This document shows, piece after piece, positions 59,850-64,000 of a stretch of DNA of 64,000 nt. Source of the stretch: Halieaceae bacterium MED-G27 (lineage in GTDB: Bacteria; Pseudomonadota; Gammaproteobacteria; Pseudomonadales; Halieaceae). The position numbers and the translations under genes were made by a program. The notes under the pieces are model-generated. The model was not told the DNA's origin. It searched no databases and worked only from the letters and a program-made list of their open reading frames with translations. The stretch is taken from positions 59,520-123,519 of the forward strand of contig NTKA01000001.1 in assembly GCA_002456975.1 (NCBI GenBank), written 5' to 3'. Each line of letters begins with the position of its first letter. The first letter of the stretch is position 1.

Positions 59850-60611
59850 TCAAGCCGGACTGTCGATGTCGATATATTGGTGTTCTATGCCTAGGTTCGC
59901 ACCTAGCCACTGGCCGATTGACTGCGGTCCAAAACGCTCGGTTGCATGGTGGCCTGCGGCAATAAATGCAATTCCCCGCTCGCGCGCAACGTGAACAGTC
60001 TGTTCGGATATCTCGCCCGACACGAAGAGATCGCAGCCGGCGTCAGCAGCCGCATCGATATACCCCTGACCGCCTCCGGTACACCAGCCAATCGACGACA
60101 CAGCGCCCTCGCCCACGAGCGTCACACTTCGACCCAGATTCTTCTCAAGTAAAGCGGCAACATCAGCTGCGTTAGTCACAGCCGGTGCATCACCGACGAA
60201 AACAGGCATCGAAGCATTGGACGGATCGAGCATGCCGAATACCTCTACTCCCATCGCACGTCCGAGACCCGCGTTATTGCCCATCGTCGGATGTATATCC
60301 ATGGGCAAGTGATAGGCAAAAAGATTGATCTCACGCTGCATCAGCGCCCTCACGCGAGCGGCCTTCATGCCAATTAACCGCGGGTCTTCACCACGCCAGA
60401 AAAATCCATGATGAACGAGAATTGCGTCCGCTTGTACTTCGACCGCGCGATCAATCAGCGCCTTACAGGCGGTGACACCAGACACTAAACTCGTCACGGC
60501 AGATGAACCTTCGACTTGCAAGCCGTTGGGGCAATAATCTTTTATCAGCTCCGGCTGCAACTCCTGATTGAGAAGCTCCAATACGGTCTCTCTCGTTACA
60601 GCCATCAGCAT
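59850..60611 (-). CDS. Nif3-like dinuclear metal centre protein (YbgI family)
   Basis: 253 aa; YCPNGLQVEG, DAILVHHGFFWRGEDPRLIG, AYHLPMDIHPTMGNNAGLGRAMG, AGHHATERFGPQSIGQWL. Confidence 0.93.
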   Translation of the reverse strand: MLMAVTRETVLELLNQELQPELIKDYCPNGLQVEGSSAVTSLVSGVTACKALIDRAVEVQADAILVHHGFFWRGEDPRLIGMKAARVRALMQREINLFAYHLPMDIHPTMGNNAGLGRAMGVEVFGMLDPSNASMPVFVGDAPAVTNAADVAALLEKNLGRSVTLVGEGAVSSIGWCTGGGQGYIDAAADAGCDLFVSGEISEQTVHVARERGIAFIAAGHHATERFGPQSIGQWLGANLGIEHQYIDIDSPA

Positions 60612-60693
60612 TGCCTAAAATATGATGAAAAACGCACATTATACGACGAGGATTGATTTACACTACCGGAAAAGAAGAACAAGCCACGCATCG

Positions 60694-61782
60694 ATGAAAG
60701 ACTGGTTCGCACAACTGATATGGCCTGCACTCACCGGCGTTCTCGCTGCGATCATCATATTGAACGCCGACACACTGCTTGACGCGGAGGCCAAGCGCGT
60801 GCCTAGGAGCTACAATGACGCCGTAGTCAAAGCGACGCCCTCCGTCGTCAACATATACACGGCAAAGCTAGTGGCTAACCAGCAACCGGCGTTAAATTCT
60901 CCTTTGCTTAGGCGATTTTTGAGTGGTGAGCGTCGACCGCGAGTGGAGCGATCACTTGGATCAGGCGTCATCATGTCCGCCCAGGGACACATAATCACCA
61001 ACAACCATGTCATTTCTGGCGCTGATGCTATACAAGTCCTGTTATCAGACGGTAGGACAGCATCTGCGATTGTGCTGGGCAGTGATCCAGAAACAGACTT
61101 GGCGGTCCTCAAAATTGATCTCCCTATTCTAATGCCTATCGAGCCCGCTGATTCCGATACCATCGACGTTGGCGACATTGTTCTCGCGATTGGAAACCCT
61201 TACGGCTTTGGCCACTCGGTATCACTGGGTATCATTTCAGGTCTCGAGCGGTATGGTTTACAACTGTCAGCCTTTGAAAACTACATTCAAACCGACGCCA
61301 GCATCCATCTCGGCAACTCTGGCGGTGCGCTCATTGACAACACAGGCCGCTTGGTAGGCATTAACACACTGATTTATTCAGGCGGCACTGAGGACAGTGA
61401 GTTCGGCAATGTTGTCGGCATCAACCTCGCCACGCCGAGTAATCTTGTTTATCTGGTGATGAATGATCTCATTGAATACGGCCGCGTTATCCGAGGCTGG
61501 CTGGGTGTGTCTGTTGAAATGATCATCGGGCTTGATGACTCAGGCCAGACATCGCGATCCTTACTGGTAACCGATACCGCACCATTCGGTCCAGCAAAAC
61601 GAGCCGGAATCGAAGCAGGTGACCTTATTGTCGCGTTGGATGATCAACCGGTAGATGACGTGCGCAGAGCGATGCAAACGATTGCGAGGCTGAGACCGGG
61701 CGAGCGGGTGCAAGTGGGATTACAACGGGCCGACGAAAAGCTGTCGGTTGATGCTATCGTAGCTTCTCGCCCCGACGGTTAA
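60694..61782 (+). CDS. degS: Periplasmic S1C serine protease DegS-like
   Basis: N-terminal TM; GSGVIMSAQGHIITNNHVISGA, SDPETDLAVLKID, ASIHLGNSGGALIDNTGRLVGINTLI, PDZ domain; ATG 60694 preferred over 60622. Confidence 0.9.
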   Translation: MKDWFAQLIWPALTGVLAAIIILNADTLLDAEAKRVPRSYNDAVVKATPSVVNIYTAKLVANQQPALNSPLLRRFLSGERRPRVERSLGSGVIMSAQGHIITNNHVISGADAIQVLLSDGRTASAIVLGSDPETDLAVLKIDLPILMPIEPADSDTIDVGDIVLAIGNPYGFGHSVSLGIISGLERYGLQLSAFENYIQTDASIHLGNSGGALIDNTGRLVGINTLIYSGGTEDSEFGNVVGINLATPSNLVYLVMNDLIEYGRVIRGWLGVSVEMIIGLDDSGQTSRSLLVTDTAPFGPAKRAGIEAGDLIVALDDQPVDDVRRAMQTIARLRPGERVQVGLQRADEKLSVDAIVASRPDG

Positions 61783-63089
61783 TTGGCGCCTTTGCGGATT
61801 CTAGCCGCTGCCGCGTGTGCGGAAAGTGATTCACTGTCTGCCAATACACCGGCAACCTCAGCTAGGGCCTCTGCACCTTTTCGTGACATCTCGATCACGG
61901 AAGTGCGCTTTTGAAAATCGTAGACTCCAAGGGGAGAGGAAAATCTAGCAGCCCCCGACGTAGGAAGTACGTGATTAGTGCCTGCACAATAGTCCCCCAG
62001 AGCCTCAGAGGAATAACCGCCCAAAAAGACAGCACCTGCACTGTCGATCTGCTCGAGTAGTCTTCGGGGTTCTGTCACCGCTAATTCGAGGTGTTCCGGA
62101 CCAAAGCGGTTGGACACCTGGGCTGCCTGCGCCAAGTCCTGTACTTTGATGAATGCGCCCCTGTTTTGCAGTGAAGCCTCGATAATCGCGCGACGCGGCA
62201 TTGTTCCCATCAGCTGTTCCAATGCCACTTCGACCGAGCGTAGGTAGGCGTCGTCCGGGCTGATCAAGACTGCTTGCGCCATTTCATCATGCTCAGCCTG
62301 AGACATCAGATCGAGGGCTATCCACTGCGGATCAACGGAACCATCGGCAATGATAAAAATTTCAGACGGGCCGGCGATCATATCGATCCCAACCCGGCCA
62401 AAAACCTGACGCTTAGCCTCAGCGACATACCGATTGCCAGGACCCACAATCTTATCAACCACTTGAACACTCTCTGTGCCATAAGCCAGCGCAGCCACTG
62501 CCTGTGCGCCACCGATAAGATAGACCCTGTCAACACCAGCCAAACCGGCGGCGGCAAGCACAACAGGGTTAACCTCACCGTTCGGAGCGGGTACGACCAT
62601 GGTTAGATCATCGACTCCCGCGACCTTCGCCGGTATCGCATTCATCAACACCGATGATGGGTAACTCGCCTTGCCACCAGGAACATAAAGCCCAACGCGC
62701 GATAACGCTGACACTCGCTGCCCCAATCTGCTGTCATGTGAATCAACGATAGACCAGTCAGCCGCTGTCATCTGCTGGCTGTGATAGTGCTTAATGCGCT
62801 CAGCCGCCGCGTCAAGCGCCGCCCTGCTACTGTCGTCGATTGCATCCAATGCTTGACTGAGATCCTCTCTGGACAATGTCAGCTCTGCGACAGTATTGAC
62901 CGGGTAGTGATCAAAGTCTCGGGTTAGCTGCAACAGGGCTTTATCGCCCTCTGCCATGATGCGCTGCAGGATCAAAGACACCGTCTGCGTGAGGTCAGGG
63001 TCAAGCTCGGCCATGGGCGCCTGCAGCGAGGTCAGTTGATCTTCAAAAGAAGCATCGTTAGCGTCAAGACGACGGATTGAAAACGTCAT
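61779..63089 (-). CDS. hisD: Histidinol dehydrogenase
   Basis: 436 aa; [78 protein letters not shown]. Confidence 0.98.
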   Translation of the reverse strand: MTFSIRRLDANDASFEDQLTSLQAPMAELDPDLTQTVSLILQRIMAEGDKALLQLTRDFDHYPVNTVAELTLSREDLSQALDAIDDSSRAALDAAAERIKHYHSQQMTAADWSIVDSHDSRLGQRVSALSRVGLYVPGGKASYPSSVLMNAIPAKVAGVDDLTMVVPAPNGEVNPVVLAAAGLAGVDRVYLIGGAQAVAALAYGTESVQVVDKIVGPGNRYVAEAKRQVFGRVGIDMIAGPSEIFIIADGSVDPQWIALDLMSQAEHDEMAQAVLISPDDAYLRSVEVALEQLMGTMPRRAIIEASLQNRGAFIKVQDLAQAAQVSNRFGPEHLELAVTEPRRLLEQIDSAGAVFLGGYSSEALGDYCAGTNHVLPTSGAARFSSPLGVYDFQKRTSVIEMSRKGAEALAEVAGVLADSESLSAHAAAARIRKGAN

Positions 63090-63745
63090 GCGCGACCGCC
63101 TTGCTCGTCAACAGCCTTTGATAGGCGATCGATCAGCTCCGATATTTGAGTGTGCCGAGTCCGCATTGAAGCCTTGTTGACCACCAATCGAGATGAAATG
63201 TCGGCAATATGGTCTCTTGGACTCATGCCATTGGCGCGCAATGTGTTGCCGGTATCAACAATGTCGACGATCTCGTCGGCCAAATCCATCAGGGGCGCCA
63301 GCTCCATCGCGCCGTAGAGCTTAATGAGCTGAGCCTGTATACCTCTCGAGGCATAATGTTGTTTTGCGACGTTGATGAACTTTGTAGCCACGCGCACTTT
63401 AGCCTCGGATGGCTTACGGTCACTAAGCCCTGCGGTCATCAATCGGCAACGAGCAATTTCTAAATCAAGGACTTCGTATAAACCCTCGACACCAAATTCC
63501 ATGAGTAGATCCTTGCCCACGATACCAACGTCTGCCGCGCCATGGCGGACGTAAGTGGGCACATCAGACCCGCGCAACAGTACCAGTGATACTGCCGGCG
63601 AGTTTGTTTCGAACAGCAATTTACGGCTGCTACCGATAGACTCTAGCGGCTCAATACCGGCCTTAGCCAGTAGTGGCATAGTCTCAGCCAGAATGCGCCC
63701 TTTCGTCAGTGCGATCGTTAAGGTCGAGTTTTTGATCACTGTCAT
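63086..63745 (-). CDS. hisG: ATP phosphoribosyltransferase (short form) HisG
   Basis: 219 aa; [62 protein letters not shown]. Confidence 0.97.
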   Translation of the reverse strand: MTVIKNSTLTIALTKGRILAETMPLLAKAGIEPLESIGSSRKLLFETNSPAVSLVLLRGSDVPTYVRHGAADVGIVGKDLLMEFGVEGLYEVLDLEIARCRLMTAGLSDRKPSEAKVRVATKFINVAKQHYASRGIQAQLIKLYGAMELAPLMDLADEIVDIVDTGNTLRANGMSPRDHIADISSRLVVNKASMRTRHTQISELIDRLSKAVDEQGGRA

Positions 63746-63748
63746 AAC

Positions 63749-64000
63749 CTATTCTGCATGCCGGGTAATAGCACCACCCAGCGCCTGCAACTTTTGTTCT
63801 ATGCGTTCATATCCACGGTCAATGTGATAGATCCTGTCGACCCTGGTCGCACCCTCGGCCGCTAAGCCTGCGATTACCAGACTTGCTGATGCTCGCAAGT
63901 CCGAAGCCATCACTCGAGCGCCTGTAATGCGCGCCCCGCCTAGCGTGGTAACGCTATGACTGCCTATGGCGATATCAGCCCCCATACGCGCCATCTCGTG
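63749..64000 (-). CDS. murA: UDP-N-acetylglucosamine 1-carboxyvinyltransferase MurA, C-terminal end (runs off window)
   Basis: [54 protein letters not shown]; frame stays open past 64000. Confidence 0.95.
   Translation of the reverse strand, partial: HEMARMGADIAIGSHSVTTLGGARITGARVMASDLRASASLVIAGLAAEGATRVDRIYHIDRGYERIEQKLQALGGAITRHAE

Noticed and set aside
1-64000. Numerous 60-140 aa ORFs antisense or out-of-frame to the annotated genes
   Set aside because: Shadow ORFs of GC-rich coding DNA; compositional proteins without recognisable motifs or credible RBS
1-64000. CRISPR arrays, transposases, integrases, tRNA-flanked islands
   Set aside because: No regularly spaced repeats, recombinase motifs or tRNA cloverleafs recognised by eye

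Overview
64 kb of densely coding gammaproteobacterial chromosome; gene content and order suggest a marine OM60/NOR5- or Pseudomonas-like lineage, which is an inference only. No tRNA, rRNA operon, CRISPR array, IS element or prophage was recognised. Left to right: the 5' part of gspD plus gspC (type II secretion) and a degenerate-GGDEF protein; a TPP riboswitch followed by a five-gene thiamine salvage operon (TonB-dependent receptor, YkoF-like thiamine-binding protein, PnuC/PnuT transporter, ThiK-like kinase, PanE/ApbA-like reductase); a Ser/Thr kinase coupled to an FHA-like/sigma-54 AAA+ regulator; ampE-ampD, nadC, rraA, an acyl-CoA dehydrogenase; a LysR regulator with a prolyl-4-hydroxylase/TTL-like ATP-grasp fusion; glcB; pilABCD-coaE; mutT-argJ-secA-M23 peptidase-lpxC; the dcw cluster ftsZ to mraZ; rnpB; rsmI; lpoA-yraN-diaA; sspB-sspA; a fused cytochrome b/c1 gene with the Rieske gene; rpsI-rplM; zapE, yhcB/zapG; a Nif3-like protein, degS; hisD-hisG and the 3' part of murA. 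The strongest candidates for something new are the hydroxylase-TTL fusion with a substituted ATP-grasp motif (16578-18245), the kinase/FHA-sigma54 cassette with tandem C-terminal HTHs (7946-10734), the riboswitch thiamine operon that includes a ketopantoate reductase-like gene, and the single-ORF cytochrome b/c1. All identifications come from reading motifs by eye; no database search was run.
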